A DNA stretch of 30,686 nucleotides from Gammaproteobacteria bacterium (GTDB taxonomy: Bacteria > Pseudomonadota > Gammaproteobacteria > Steroidobacterales > Rariloculaceae), in NCBI GenBank assembly GCA_017577365.1, contig PKRJ01000043.1:1-30686 (forward strand), in the 5' to 3' direction. The position numbers and the translations under genes were made by a program. The notes beneath the pieces are model-generated. The model made no database searches. It was not told the origin of the DNA and was given only the letters and a program-made list of their open reading frames with translations. Each line of letters opens with the position of its first letter. Positions within the stretch are counted from its first letter, which is position 1. Positions 1-6,717 of the stretch are shown piece after piece.

Positions 1-128
1 TCCCCGCCAAACCTCTCGGCACACACCTTCGTCAGCGCCGCCGTCAGCGTCGTCTTCCCATGGTCCACGTGACCAATCGTCCCTACGTTCACGTGCGGCT
101 TCGTACGCTCAAATTTAGCTTTCGACAT
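1..128 (-). CDS. tuf: Elongation factor Tu, N-terminal 42 codons (partial)
   Basis: EF-Tu carries aminoacyl-tRNA to the ribosome in the cytoplasm. The reverse strand reads MSKAKFERTKPHVNVGTIGH and then the P-loop GHVDHGKTT, the invariant EF-Tu G1 motif. The ATG at 128-126 follows AGGAGC with good spacing. The gene runs off the left edge, so only the first residues are visible. The three tRNA genes just upstream on the same strand match the tyr-gly-thr-tufB arrangement of gammaproteobacteria, which makes this the tufB-type copy. It is probably co-transcribed with the tRNAs; the 135-nt gap before tRNA-Thr also has an AT-rich patch (about 192-215) that could hold a weak extra promoter, which I could not confirm. 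Confidence 0.97.
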   Translation of the reverse strand, partial: MSKAKFERTKPHVNVGTIGHVDHGKTTLTAALTKVCAERFGG

Positions 129-263
129 CGGAAGCTCCTGATCAGCCTGTTGCCGGCACCGGTCCGCCAGACGGCAGCCGCACCGAACATATAGACTAAT
201 GAGTCATCAATAACCGGATCACCGACAGGTCGAGCCCATCGACCGCGGCACCGCGCGAGTCCT

Positions 264-338
<75 letters not shown>

Positions 339-396
339 GAGAAGCGTCGCGAGAAACCCCTGTCGTAACTCCGTTACCTTGCCCGTTCTTATCCGG

Positions 397-470
<74 letters not shown>

Positions 471-484
471 CTTCTCGCCGACCG

Positions 485-504
485 GCGCCGGCGGAAGCCG
501 GCGC
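485..504. repeat. Perfect 8-bp hairpin in the tRNA-Tyr/tRNA-Gly spacer
   Basis: GCGCCGGC (485-492) and GCCGGCGC (497-504) pair perfectly around a GGAA loop as read on the plus strand. It sits in the 48-nt spacer of the tRNA precursor. It is probably a structured spacer or processing feature, because the downstream tRNAs and tuf must be transcribed through it. Confidence 0.5.
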
Positions 505-518
505 GGACCCGCCTCACG

Positions 519-604
519 TGGTGGAGGGGGTAGGATTCGAACCTACGAAGGCGTAAGCCAGCAGATTTACAGTCTGCCCCCGTTGGCCGCTTGGGTACCC
601 CTCC
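519..604 (-). tRNA. tRNA-Tyr (anticodon GTA)
   Basis: An 86-nt class II tRNA with a long variable arm and encoded CCA. The acceptor stem is GGAGGGG/CCCCTCC, the anticodon loop is CTGTAAA (anticodon GTA), and the T arm is GTAGG-TTCGAAT-CCTAC. It is the first gene of the Tyr-Gly-Thr-tuf cluster. Confidence 0.97.
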
Positions 605-620
605 GCGGACATAAGCGGGG

Positions 621-650
621 TATTTTCTGGTCTCGCACGGGGAGTGTCAA
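621..650 (-). promoter_or_regulatory. Probable sigma-70 promoter of the tRNA-tuf transcript
   Basis: On the minus strand a perfect -35 box TTGACA (650-645) is followed 17 nt later by GAAAAT (627-622) or 18 nt later by AAAATA (626-621) as a weak -10. A G/C-rich run (CCCCGC) follows and resembles the discriminator of stringently controlled stable-RNA promoters. It ends 17 nt upstream of the mature tRNA-Tyr 5' end. The -35 is convincing; the -10 assignment is not certain. Confidence 0.6.
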
Positions 651-1017
651 CCGGCGATAGAGACCGGTCCGTCTCGCGTTGCACGAGCAAACCCCGTACT
701 CGCCGTGGCGGTAAAGAATACCGCGCGCCGCGTCGCGTCGCCAACCGTCTCGATCTTGCACGGTCGCGTGAGGGACTTTTGGATGAGCGCCGCGCGCGCA
801 AGCCCTGACATAAGACCGTTCCGCGCGGGCTCTTCGCTCGGCCTCGATCCGCGGTGCGCGCCACGGCACTGCCCAAGCGCTCGTCCCGCCTTGCATTCCG
901 AGCCCTGCACGATCGGGGCGCAACCGCAAGGCTTGATTTACGGCTTCCTCGGCGCATGCTTGGTCGCGGCGCACTCGCTGTGGTTCTGGCGAATCTGGCG
1001 TTGTCTGGGGCGTTGGA
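651..1017. other. Gene-poor interval between the tRNA promoter and pilZ
   Basis: About 370 nt with no coding frame I can defend. Overlapping frames are open on both strands, as expected at this G+C, but none has a ribosome binding site plus recognisable domain. A short inverted repeat (ACCGG at 650-654, CCGGT at 664-668) sits just upstream of the tRNA -35. A 26-codon hydrophobic frame starting at ATG 956 overlaps the pilZ start but lacks a binding site. The pilZ promoter should lie here, but I see no clear match. Confidence 0.5.
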
Positions 1018-1311
1018 ATGGAACGTCGGCTACTGACGAGAAGCAGAGTTTCGACCACGGTCTACCTGTCGGTGCCGGGTGGCCGCCTGCACCGGTGTCG
1101 GGCGAGAAACCTTTCGGCCATGGGTGTGTTTCTCGAGATCAAGTCGCTCGGCCTCCCGGCGGGCACCGTGGTCAACCTCGTCTTCGCCGTGCGGGTCGGG
1201 GGCATCATCCGACTGCACCGTCGCCGCGCGATCGTCGCGCACGTCAACGAGCACGGCGCCGGATTCATGATGCAGGCTCAGGCTCGGTCGCGGATCCGAC
1301 CGAGCGCCTGA
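1018..1311 (+). CDS. Small PilZ-domain protein, canonical c-di-GMP binding motifs
   Basis: A 97-residue single-domain PilZ protein. PilZ domains bind cyclic di-GMP through an N-terminal RxxxR and a (D/N)xSxxG motif. Both are present: R4-L-L-T-R8 at the very N terminus and N31-L-S-A-M-G36 after the first strand pair, followed by the hydrophobic strand pattern of the beta barrel (residues about 37-80). The C-terminal residues look unstructured. The start ATG at 1018 has only a modest GGGG-type binding site 9 nt upstream, but an earlier start would leave PilZ homology. It is likely a soluble receiver for the second messenger that commonly controls motility. It lies 271 nt upstream of the HDOD gene in the same direction, divergent from the tRNA-tuf transcript. 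The target process is inferred only from location. Confidence 0.85.
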   Translation: MERRLLTRSRVSTTVYLSVPGGRLHRCRARNLSAMGVFLEIKSLGLPAGTVVNLVFAVRVGGIIRLHRRRAIVAHVNEHGAGFMMQAQARSRIRPSA

Positions 1312-1379
1312 GCCTCCCCCTCGTCGCCCGCGGCGCGGCCGTCGGGCCGTCCGCCGTTGTCCTTCGTTCGAGGCCGATG

Positions 1380-1464
1380 CGGTCCCGTGAAACCCCATAG
1401 TGCCAAGACTGCCCGTCGACGTCGGCGGTGGGCAGGCTTGGCGCAATGGGCTTTCGCGGGACCG
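1380..1464 (+). repeat. Long near-perfect hairpin (39-position stem, 7-nt loop)
   Basis: Positions 1380-1418 pair with 1426-1464: 32 Watson-Crick pairs, four wobbles (1388/1456, 1401/1443, 1415/1429, 1416/1428) and three mismatches (1393/1451, 1399/1445, 1408/1436), around the loop 1419-1425. All four wobbles are G-U in plus-strand RNA and would be A-C on the other strand, which favours a structure made in the plus-strand transcript. It lies 68 nt after the pilZ stop codon and 57 nt before the sigma-28 -35 box of the HDOD gene. There is no T tract. It could be a pilZ 3' structure, an RNase III substrate, a small RNA or an intergenic palindromic element. Confidence 0.85.
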
Positions 1465-1521
1465 TGAAGGCGGAGAGCACCCAGCCCGCTTGCCGAGGTG
1501 CCGCGACCACGCTCAATGCGC

Positions 1522-1548
1522 TCAAGATCCGTCGCGATCGGCCGACTA
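1522..1548 (+). promoter_or_regulatory. Candidate sigma-28 (FliA) promoter of the HDOD gene
   Basis: TCAAGATC (1522-1529), an exact 11-nt spacer, then GCCGACTA (1541-1548). The flagellar sigma-28 consensus is TAAAGTTT-N11-GCCGATAA, with TCAAG common in Pseudomonas, so both boxes and the spacing agree well. The predicted start falls near 1555, about 28 nt before the HDOD start codon. This would place the HDOD gene in the late flagellar class together with chemotaxis genes. Confidence 0.6.
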
Positions 1549-1582
1549 CCTAAGCCTCGGGACGACAAGGAGGGGTACCCCA

Positions 1583-2440
1583 ATGGTGTCTAGCGCCCAC
1601 GCGACGGCCTTCGGATTCGTTGAGCAACTCGCACGAGATCTCAAGGACGACCGCCTGGAGCTACCCGCCTTCCCGGACGCGGTCCTCCGCATTCAGCACG
1701 CGCTGCAGTCGCCCGACACCGGCGTCAACGACATCGTGACGATCGTGCAGTCGGACGCGGCGCTCGCCGCGCGCATCCTGAAGACGGCGAACTCGGCGGC
1801 CTTCCGCCGCAGCGACAAAGAGATCACGGACCTGCGCAGCGCGATCGCGAGGATGGGCCTCAGCATGGTGCGCACGACCGCGATCGCGTTCGCGATGCGC
1901 CAGCTCAAGATCAAAGATACGTACTCGCCGGCGGGCCGGGTCGAGATCGAGAACATCTGGCGCGACAGCATCAAGATCGCCGCGATCTGCTCGGTGCTCG
2001 CGAAGCGCTACACGCGCCTCAGCGCGGACCAGGCGCTGCTCACCGGCCTGCTGCACGTGCTCGGCCGCCTCTATATCGTGATGCGGGCCGAGCAGCACGC
2101 GAAAGAGAAGCCCCTCGAGCGGATCGACATTCGCGAGGTCGCGGCCGGCTGGCACGCGGCGATCTGCACGGCGATCGTCTCGAGCTGGGGGTTGCCGGAA
2201 GCGCTCCAGCAAGCGGTCGACAAGCAGGACGAGATCGATCTCGAGCTCGAAGGCGACGTGACGCTGACGGACGTGCTGATCGCGGCGAAAGCCCTCGTCG
2301 CGGCCTCGGACCCCGCCGAGCTCGAAGGCAAATGCCCGGCGATCGCGCGGCTCTCCGCCTGCCGGGGCGGCAACGCGCTCCGCGCGCTCGAGCTCTACCA
2401 GGACGAGATCGACGAGCTGCGCCGGACGCTCGCCGAGTGA
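1583..2440 (+). CDS. HDOD-domain signalling protein
   Basis: A 285-residue protein that is almost entirely an HDOD domain (about residues 15-215), a catalytically inactive relative of HD phosphohydrolases found in bacterial signal transduction. Family hallmarks are the LPAFP segment near residue 30, the helix IVQSDAALAARILKTANSA, and the region IARMGLSMVRTTAIAFAMRQ. The ATG at 1583 is preceded by AGGAGG with proper spacing; the same frame is open upstream to 1400 but would run through the long hairpin, so the 1583 start is preferred. It follows a candidate sigma-28 promoter and converges on the DUF2802 gene ending the flagellar locus. A role in motility or c-di-GMP signalling is inferred from this context and from the PilZ neighbour, not from catalytic residues. 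Confidence 0.92.
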   Translation: MVSSAHATAFGFVEQLARDLKDDRLELPAFPDAVLRIQHALQSPDTGVNDIVTIVQSDAALAARILKTANSAAFRRSDKEITDLRSAIARMGLSMVRTTAIAFAMRQLKIKDTYSPAGRVEIENIWRDSIKIAAICSVLAKRYTRLSADQALLTGLLHVLGRLYIVMRAEQHAKEKPLERIDIREVAAGWHAAICTAIVSSWGLPEALQQAVDKQDEIDLELEGDVTLTDVLIAAKALVAASDPAELEGKCPAIARLSACRGGNALRALELYQDEIDELRRTLAE

Positions 2441-2451
2441 CGGCGCGCCCC

Positions 2452-2479
2452 GGGAGCCTGTCCGCGGGGATAGGCCCCC
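2452..2479. terminator. Hairpin between convergent HDOD and DUF2802 genes
   Basis: Arms 2452-2463 and 2468-2479 pair over 12 positions with one mismatch and one wobble around a GCGG loop. It fills exactly the 40-nt gap between two convergent stop codons, where a bidirectional terminator is expected. Neither side has a T run, so factor-independent action is not assured. Confidence 0.55.
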
Positions 2480-2480
2480 G

Positions 2481-2906
2481 CTACGCGTCCGAATCGGCGC
2501 GAGGCCGGTGCAGCGTCACGACGAGCTCGGCCTCGCTCCGGCTCAAGCCGAACGAGCTCATCAGCGCCTCGACCGACGCGCCACTGCATGCCGCGCGCAC
2601 GGCTTGCATGTAGGGGCCGCCGTCCGGGTCCCGCAGCAGCATCTGCTCCTGCTGACGCGCGAGCAGCGCGATCTGCTCGGCGAGCTCGACGACCCGCCGC
2701 CCGATATCGTCGGCGTGCGCGCTCACCTCTCCGACCTCGCGATGCAACGCCTCGAGCTCCGCGTCCTGCGCCTCGGCCTTGCGCTCGACCTTCCGAGCGA
2801 GCGCGTCGAGGTCGGCGCGCAGGCCTCGCTGGATCGACAACACGAGCGCAAACGCCACGGCGATCGCCGCGCCGGAGATGAAGGCGATCAGCTCGACGTG
2901 CTCCAC
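2481..2906 (-). CDS. DUF2802 family membrane-anchored coiled-coil protein
   Basis: A 141-residue protein with a GTG start at 2906 preceded by a CGGGAAG binding site. Residues 5-27 form one membrane helix (HVELIAFISGAAIAVAFALV). Residues 30-90 are a charged heptad-like coiled coil. The C terminus (about 95-135) holds the DUF2802 signature: DPDGGPY, a GAS-VEAL-MSSFGLS helix-turn-helix-like stretch, then EAELV-LH. The family is known mainly as the gene that follows cheW at the end of polar flagellar/chemotaxis operons (as in Pseudomonas), which is its position here. Its biochemical role is unknown. It is the last gene of the locus and converges on the HDOD gene. Confidence 0.85.
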   Translation of the reverse strand: MEHVELIAFISGAAIAVAFALVLSIQRGLRADLDALARKVERKAEAQDAELEALHREVGEVSAHADDIGRRVVELAEQIALLARQQEQMLLRDPDGGPYMQAVRAACSGASVEALMSSFGLSRSEAELVVTLHRPRADSDA

Positions 2907-2925
2907 GCTTCCCGTTCGACGTCAG

Positions 2926-3108
2926 TCACGCATACTCGTCGACGACGCCGCCCCGCCGGGGGCGTTCCGGCGGCTTCTCGGGCGCGCCGCCCTTGGGCGC
3001 GCGCGGCGCCGAACGGCCGGCCGCGTCGTCATCCACGCGTGGAGTATGCCTGACGTGCGGCACGTGCGATACGGGCGGCACTTTCGAGTTGTCGCCGACG
3101 CGGCGCAT
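2926..3108 (-). CDS. Unrecognised 60-residue Pro/Arg-rich protein between cheW and DUF2802
   Basis: I do not recognise this gene. The ATG at 3108 lies 6 nt after the cheW stop, and the end of cheW supplies a binding site (CAGGGGTGA). The 60 codons have the same G/C-rich third positions as the neighbours, and the frame ends 19 nt before the DUF2802 start, so it fills the gap as an operon gene would. The product has no membrane segment. It is rich in Pro, Arg and Gly, has a VPPVSHVPHVRHTP stretch near the start, a disordered middle, and a distinct C terminus, RRGGVVDEYA. A short conserved tail of this kind could be a binding peptide, but that is inference. It could still be a chance frame. Confidence 0.55.
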   Translation of the reverse strand: MRRVGDNSKVPPVSHVPHVRHTPRVDDDAAGRSAPRAPKGGAPEKPPERPRRGGVVDEYA

Positions 3109-3114
3109 TTTCGT

Positions 3115-3642
3115 TCACCCCTGCATCCCGCCGACGAGCGCTTCCGGCTCGACGACGAAGATGATCTCGGAGCCGACGGCCAACGTGCCTCGAACCCGGA
3201 GCGACGCTGCGCCGCGGCGATTCGTCGGTCCGGGGGGCTCGAGGGCCGCGGGATCGACGCGAATGATGTCCTCGACCGCATCGACGAGCGCGCCGATCCA
3301 TTCCCCGCCGTGATCGAGGACGAGCACGCGCGCGTGCGGACCGCGCGGCGTTCCGACGAGCCCCAGCATCGCGCGGCTGTTCATCACGGTGACGACGTTG
3401 CCGCGCAGGTTGATCACCCCGACGATCTCGTGCCCGGCTCCCGGCACGGGCACCGCCGCGGGCGGCACGATCACTTCGCGCACCGCCGCGAGCTCGACCG
3501 CATAGAGCTCCTCGCCCACGCGGAACGAGATGCAGCGGATGCCGACCGCGCCCGCGGTGCCGCGACGCTCGTCGATGCTCGCGTCGAGCTCGGCGCGGGC
3601 ATCGAGCATTGCCTGATAAACCGGATGCACTCGCGTTACCAA
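3115..3642 (-). CDS. cheW: Chemotaxis coupling protein CheW
   Basis: CheW links chemoreceptors to the CheA kinase at the polar receptor array. From the chosen start it is 175 residues: a 40-residue N-terminal extension, then the CheW two-barrel fold with the characteristic strands IRCISFRVGEELYAVEL, VREVI, HEIVGVINLRGNVVTVMN and ARVLVLDHGGEWIGALVDAV, and a closing IIFVVEPEAL. The upstream CheW-like gene ends inside the binding site GAGGAGG, and the start best spaced from it is TTG at 3642 (8 nt); a GTG at 3648 overlapping the upstream stop is only 2 nt away. The start is therefore the uncertain point, the function is not. It sits last-but-two in the motC-motD-parA-cheW operon. Confidence 0.9.
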   Translation of the reverse strand: MVTRVHPVYQAMLDARAELDASIDERRGTAGAVGIRCISFRVGEELYAVELAAVREVIVPPAAVPVPGAGHEIVGVINLRGNVVTVMNSRAMLGLVGTPRGPHARVLVLDHGGEWIGALVDAVEDIIRVDPAALEPPGPTNRRGAASLRVRGTLAVGSEIIFVVEPEALVGGMQG

Positions 3643-3644
3643 GA

Positions 3645-4157
3645 TCACCCCTCCTCGACGAGGTGTCGGACCGAGACCACCGCAGCGCGCGGGTCGTCGA
3701 GCATACCGGCCAACCAAGGCCGCGCTCCGCCCGCCGTCCGCCAACGCACGCGCTCGGACGGCACCTCGACAAGACCTTCGCAGCTATCGACGGCGATCAA
3801 GACTCCCGGATGATCGATGAGCGCGAGTCGCGTCGCCGGCACGGCCGCCGAAGGGCGTCCGGTCGCGACCGCCGCGAGATCGATGATCCGGGCGGCGCCG
3901 CACGCCGCGTCGTCCGCGTCCGCCGTCTCGCCCGCGGGCAAGGCGAATACGAGCCCGGCTGCTTTGACGAGCTTGAGCTCGAGAACGTCGGCCGAGGATT
4001 CGACGCCTGCAGCCGACGGCGCGACGGCACGAACGTCGACCGACGACTGCTCAGCGGAAACGTCCGTCGACGGCTCGACATCGGGCTCGCGCGGCGCGAG
4101 CAGCGCCCCGATATAGGCCTCGAGCGAAGCGTCGAGCGGCGGCGCCGTGACGGTCAC
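3645..4157 (-). CDS. Divergent CheW-like protein downstream of ParA
   Basis: A 170-residue protein. The GTG start at 4157 overlaps the parA stop codon (GTGA) and follows GGGAG at a good distance; the open frame extends further upstream but only over parA. Residues 1-25 (PPLDASLEAYIGALL) form a short helix, residues 30-70 are an Ala/Ser/Glu-rich linker, and residues 70-165 form a degenerate single CheW-type fold with the family's late motif (ALIDHPGVLIAVDSCEGLVEV, then RPWLAGML). Polar flagellates have a second CheW-domain protein at this place (PA1463 in Pseudomonas; its Vibrio counterpart ParP uses a CheW-like domain to tether arrays to ParC at the pole). That role is a reasonable inference from position, not something the sequence proves. 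Confidence 0.75.
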   Translation of the reverse strand: MTVTAPPLDASLEAYIGALLAPREPDVEPSTDVSAEQSSVDVRAVAPSAAGVESSADVLELKLVKAAGLVFALPAGETADADDAACGAARIIDLAAVATGRPSAAVPATRLALIDHPGVLIAVDSCEGLVEVPSERVRWRTAGGARPWLAGMLDDPRAAVVSVRHLVEEG

Positions 4158-5059
4158 GACCGCGCTCCCGCCGCCGCGAGCGAGCACCGCGTCGACGCAG
4201 CCGCCGGCGATCCGGCCGCGACAATGCCGTAGCGGTCTGCCGTCGGTTGCGGCGCCGCTTCCGTTGCGCCCGCTTCCGCGGCGCCGATCAAGCGATCGAC
4301 GAGCCGCCGATAAACGCCGACGGCGCGGCCCGCCGGGTCGTACAGAGGCGGCGGCAGCCCAGCGCGCGCCGCGTCGCGGAGCCGCGTATCGATCGGCACC
4401 GGCTCCGGCCACAGCACCGACGCATACTCTTCGCGAAGACGCTCGAGGGCGAGCAGGCTCGCGCGCGTGCGTCGGTCGAACAGCGTCGGAATCACGATTC
4501 GCGGAATCGCGCGGCGTTGCGAGCGCTCGACCATCTCGAGCGTCCTCGACATCCGCGCGAGACCCTCGAGCGCGAGGTGCTCGGTCTGAACCGGGATCAG
4601 CACCTGCTGCGCCGCGGCAAGCGCGTTGATCATCAACAGACCGAGCGTCGGCGGGCAATCGATGATCACGTCGTCGAAACGCGCGCCGAGCCGCGCGATC
4701 GCCGTCGTCAGCACGCGCCCGAATCCCTCGCGTCCCGCGGCACGGCGCTCGAGCGCCGCGAGCGCGGGCGTCGCGCGCGCGAGCGAAAGATCGGGCTGCT
4801 TCGTCTCCTCGCAAGCCGCGGCGAACGCCGCGGCGGGCAGCGACGCCGCCGATCCGTCGAGCTCGGCCGAGAACCACCGCATCACGCCCGCGTTCGCATC
4901 GTCCTCGCGCCCGACGAGATAGACGCTCGCCGACGCGTGCGGGTCGAGATCGATCAAGAGCGTCTTGCGGCCCTTCTCGGCGAGCAGGCTCGCGATCGAG
5001 ATCGCGGTCGTCGTCTTACCGACGCCGCCCTTCTGATTGCAGACGGCCCACGTGCTCAT
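4154..5059 (-). CDS. ParA-type ATPase for polar placement of chemotaxis arrays (ParC-like)
   Basis: A 301-residue ParA/Soj-family P-loop ATPase. The deviant Walker A motif KGGVGKTTT lies at residues 10-18, the switch I region LLIDLDPHASAS follows, and Walker B is VIIDCPPTLG near residue 135. The segment IPVQTEHLALEGL is typical of the family. Genes in this chemotaxis position encode ParC in Vibrio, which localises chemotaxis arrays to the cell pole, so this is more likely an array-positioning ATPase than a chromosome partitioning protein (no parB or parS nearby). The C-terminal 50 residues are Ala-rich and less conserved. The start ATG overlaps the motD stop (ATGA), and the end overlaps the CheW-like gene. 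Confidence 0.9.
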   Translation of the reverse strand: MSTWAVCNQKGGVGKTTTAISIASLLAEKGRKTLLIDLDPHASASVYLVGREDDANAGVMRWFSAELDGSAASLPAAAFAAACEETKQPDLSLARATPALAALERRAAGREGFGRVLTTAIARLGARFDDVIIDCPPTLGLLMINALAAAQQVLIPVQTEHLALEGLARMSRTLEMVERSQRRAIPRIVIPTLFDRRTRASLLALERLREEYASVLWPEPVPIDTRLRDAARAGLPPPLYDPAGRAVGVYRRLVDRLIGAAEAGATEAAPQPTADRYGIVAAGSPAAASTRCSLAAAGARS

Positions 5060-5970
5060 GTCTTCTCCGAGACCTGCGCCTCCGCGGGTGCCTCCTCCAT
5101 CCGGCGCGACGTAGGCAGCCGCCAGCTCTCGGGCGCGTCCGGATCGACGACGCGCTCGCGGTCGGCCATCACGACGATCACGACCCGACGGTTCACCTGC
5201 CGCCCTTCCGGCGTCGTGTTGTCCGCGACCGGGTGGAACTCGCCGAGGCCGACGGCGGCCATCCGCTCCGGAGCGACTCCCTGCTCCTGGAAGATGCGCA
5301 CGACGCGCGACGCGCGCGCCGCGGACAGCTCCCAGTTCGACGGGAAGACCACGGTGTTGATCGGCCGCTCGTCGCTATGCCCCTCGACGTGCGTCCGGAC
5401 CGGATTGCCGGCGAGGATCTGCCCGATCCTCTCGAGCACGGGAAGCGCGTCCGGCGAGACTTCGGCGCTGCCGGACGGAAACAGCACGCTCGTGTTGATC
5501 TCGATCTCGATCCAGAAACGGTCGCGCCGCAGCCGGACGAGCTTCTGCCCGACGAGATCGTCGAGCGCTTCGGTGATCGCGGCGTCGATCTCTTCGATCA
5601 GCTCGGCGGCGGCGTCGAGCTCGTCGGGCGAGAAGCCCGCGCGATGCAACGCCGTGATCTCGGGAATTCGCTCGAGCAGATCGAGCGGCATCTGATCGAT
5701 CTCGAGCGGCACGAGGGTACGGGGCTGACGCGTCTGCAGCTCGTTCTCCGCCTTCGACATCTCGCCGATCTGAATCGGCTCGAGCGATTTCGGCGCCGCG
5801 CGGAAGGCGGCGACGAGCGAATCCGAGAGCACGCGGTACTTGCCTTCGTTGACGGAAGAGATCGCGTACATCACGACGAAGAACGCGAGCATCAGCGTGA
5901 CGAGGTCGCCGTACGGGATGGCCCACGCCTCGTGGTTCAAGTGCTCCTCGTGCTGCCGGCGCCGCGCCAT
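5056..5970 (-). CDS. motD: Flagellar stator protein MotD (MotB family)
   Basis: A 304-residue stator B subunit anchored in the inner membrane and bound to peptidoglycan. After a short basic N terminus comes the single membrane helix with the proton-binding aspartate, D22, in the sequence PYGDLVTLMLAFFVVMYAIS. A periplasmic linker (about 45-145) leads to an OmpA/MotB peptidoglycan-binding domain (about 155-275) with FPSGSAEVSPDAL, EGHSDERPI, NWELSAARA and NRRVVIVV. The tail is short and charged. It pairs with motC, whose stop codon is 4 nt upstream. The aspartate and lack of Vibrio PomB features suggest proton drive, but ion choice cannot be read safely from sequence. Confidence 0.94.
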   Translation of the reverse strand: MARRRQHEEHLNHEAWAIPYGDLVTLMLAFFVVMYAISSVNEGKYRVLSDSLVAAFRAAPKSLEPIQIGEMSKAENELQTRQPRTLVPLEIDQMPLDLLERIPEITALHRAGFSPDELDAAAELIEEIDAAITEALDDLVGQKLVRLRRDRFWIEIEINTSVLFPSGSAEVSPDALPVLERIGQILAGNPVRTHVEGHSDERPINTVVFPSNWELSAARASRVVRIFQEQGVAPERMAAVGLGEFHPVADNTTPEGRQVNRRVVIVVMADRERVVDPDAPESWRLPTSRRMEEAPAEAQVSEKT

Positions 5971-5974
5971 CGCT

Positions 5975-6715
5975 CTACCTCAGATACCCGCGCAGCTTCG
6001 CTTCGATGCTGCGCGCGTTGTCTCCGCGGGCGATGCCGAGCAGACCGTCGATGATCAGCTCGCGCTGCGTGGTGCTGCGCTGGATGACGGCCTTCAGCTT
6101 GTTGCTGATCGGCAGGAAGAACAGGTTCGCGGACGCGATACCGTAGATCGTCGCGACGAAAGCCGTCGCGATGCCGTTGCCGAGCTTCGACGGCTCCGAG
6201 AGGTTGTGCATCACGGCGATCAGGCCCATCACGGCGCCGACGATGCCGAGCGTCGGCGCGTACGTGCCGAGGCTTTCGAAGACCCTGGCGCCCTGCCGAT
6301 CGAATTCTTCGCGGCTCTGCAGCTCGACCTCGAGGACGTGCCGAATCGTCTCGGGCTCGGCGCCGTCGACGAGCAGCTGCATGCCCTTGCGCAGGAACTC
6401 GTCCGTCTCCTGCTCGAGGATCGGCTCGAGCGCCAGCAGCCCATCGCGGCGCGCGATATGGCTCCATTCGAGGATCTTCTTCAACACGCGCTCGCCGTCC
6501 GCGTCGGGAGGCGAGAAAACCCAGCGCAGTATGCTGAAGCCGTGCAGAAAGGCCGGGAGCCGCACCTGCACGAGCACGGCCCCGAACGTGCCGACGATCA
6601 CGATCAGGAAGGCGGCGGCATTCCACAGAGCGGCGATGCCGCTGCCCTTCAGCACGCTGCCCCCGACGACGGCCACGAGGCCGAGCACGACGCCGATGAT
6701 GCTGAGGATGTCCAT
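5975..6715 (-). CDS. motC: Flagellar stator protein MotC (MotA family)
   Basis: A 246-residue four-helix stator A subunit. The start ATG at 6715 follows GGAGGATAGCC; the open frame extends upstream over the end of cheA but lacks membrane character there. Helices 1 and 2 lie at about residues 3-25 and 30-50. A cytoplasmic torque loop follows, with R and E residues in the MotA charged region (HIARRDGLLALEPILEQE). Helices 3 and 4 (about 145-170 and 180-205) carry the conserved prolines in GTYAPTLGIVGAVMGLI and NLFFLPISNKL. With motD it forms the second-type stator (MotCD) found next to polar chemotaxis genes in Pseudomonas and Xanthomonas. No further stator pair is present in the window. Confidence 0.94.
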   Translation of the reverse strand: MDILSIIGVVLGLVAVVGGSVLKGSGIAALWNAAAFLIVIVGTFGAVLVQVRLPAFLHGFSILRWVFSPPDADGERVLKKILEWSHIARRDGLLALEPILEQETDEFLRKGMQLLVDGAEPETIRHVLEVELQSREEFDRQGARVFESLGTYAPTLGIVGAVMGLIAVMHNLSEPSKLGNGIATAFVATIYGIASANLFFLPISNKLKAVIQRSTTQRELIIDGLLGIARGDNARSIEAKLRGYLR

Positions 6716-6717
6716 GG

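Noticed and set aside
956..1036. A 26-codon hydrophobic frame ending inside the pilZ start
   Set aside because: No ribosome binding site and low complexity; likely chance, although a leader peptide cannot be excluded.
705..1400. A plus-strand 231-codon frame overlapping pilZ
   Set aside because: It overlaps the PilZ gene in another frame, has no recognisable domain, and its codon pattern is irregular.
1380..1464. Reading the long hairpin as an integron attC site or a GEMM c-di-GMP riboswitch
   Set aside because: It lacks the attC core ends (GTTRRRY/RYYYAAC) and the conserved GEMM segments; only the stem is shared.
2150..2180. TGGCAC inside the HDOD gene as a sigma-54 -24 element
   Set aside because: No TTGC element at the proper distance, and it is within a coding sequence.
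4154..5059. ParA as part of a plasmid or chromosome partition system
   Set aside because: No parB or parS-like repeats nearby; the position between motD and CheW-like genes fits chemotaxis array placement.
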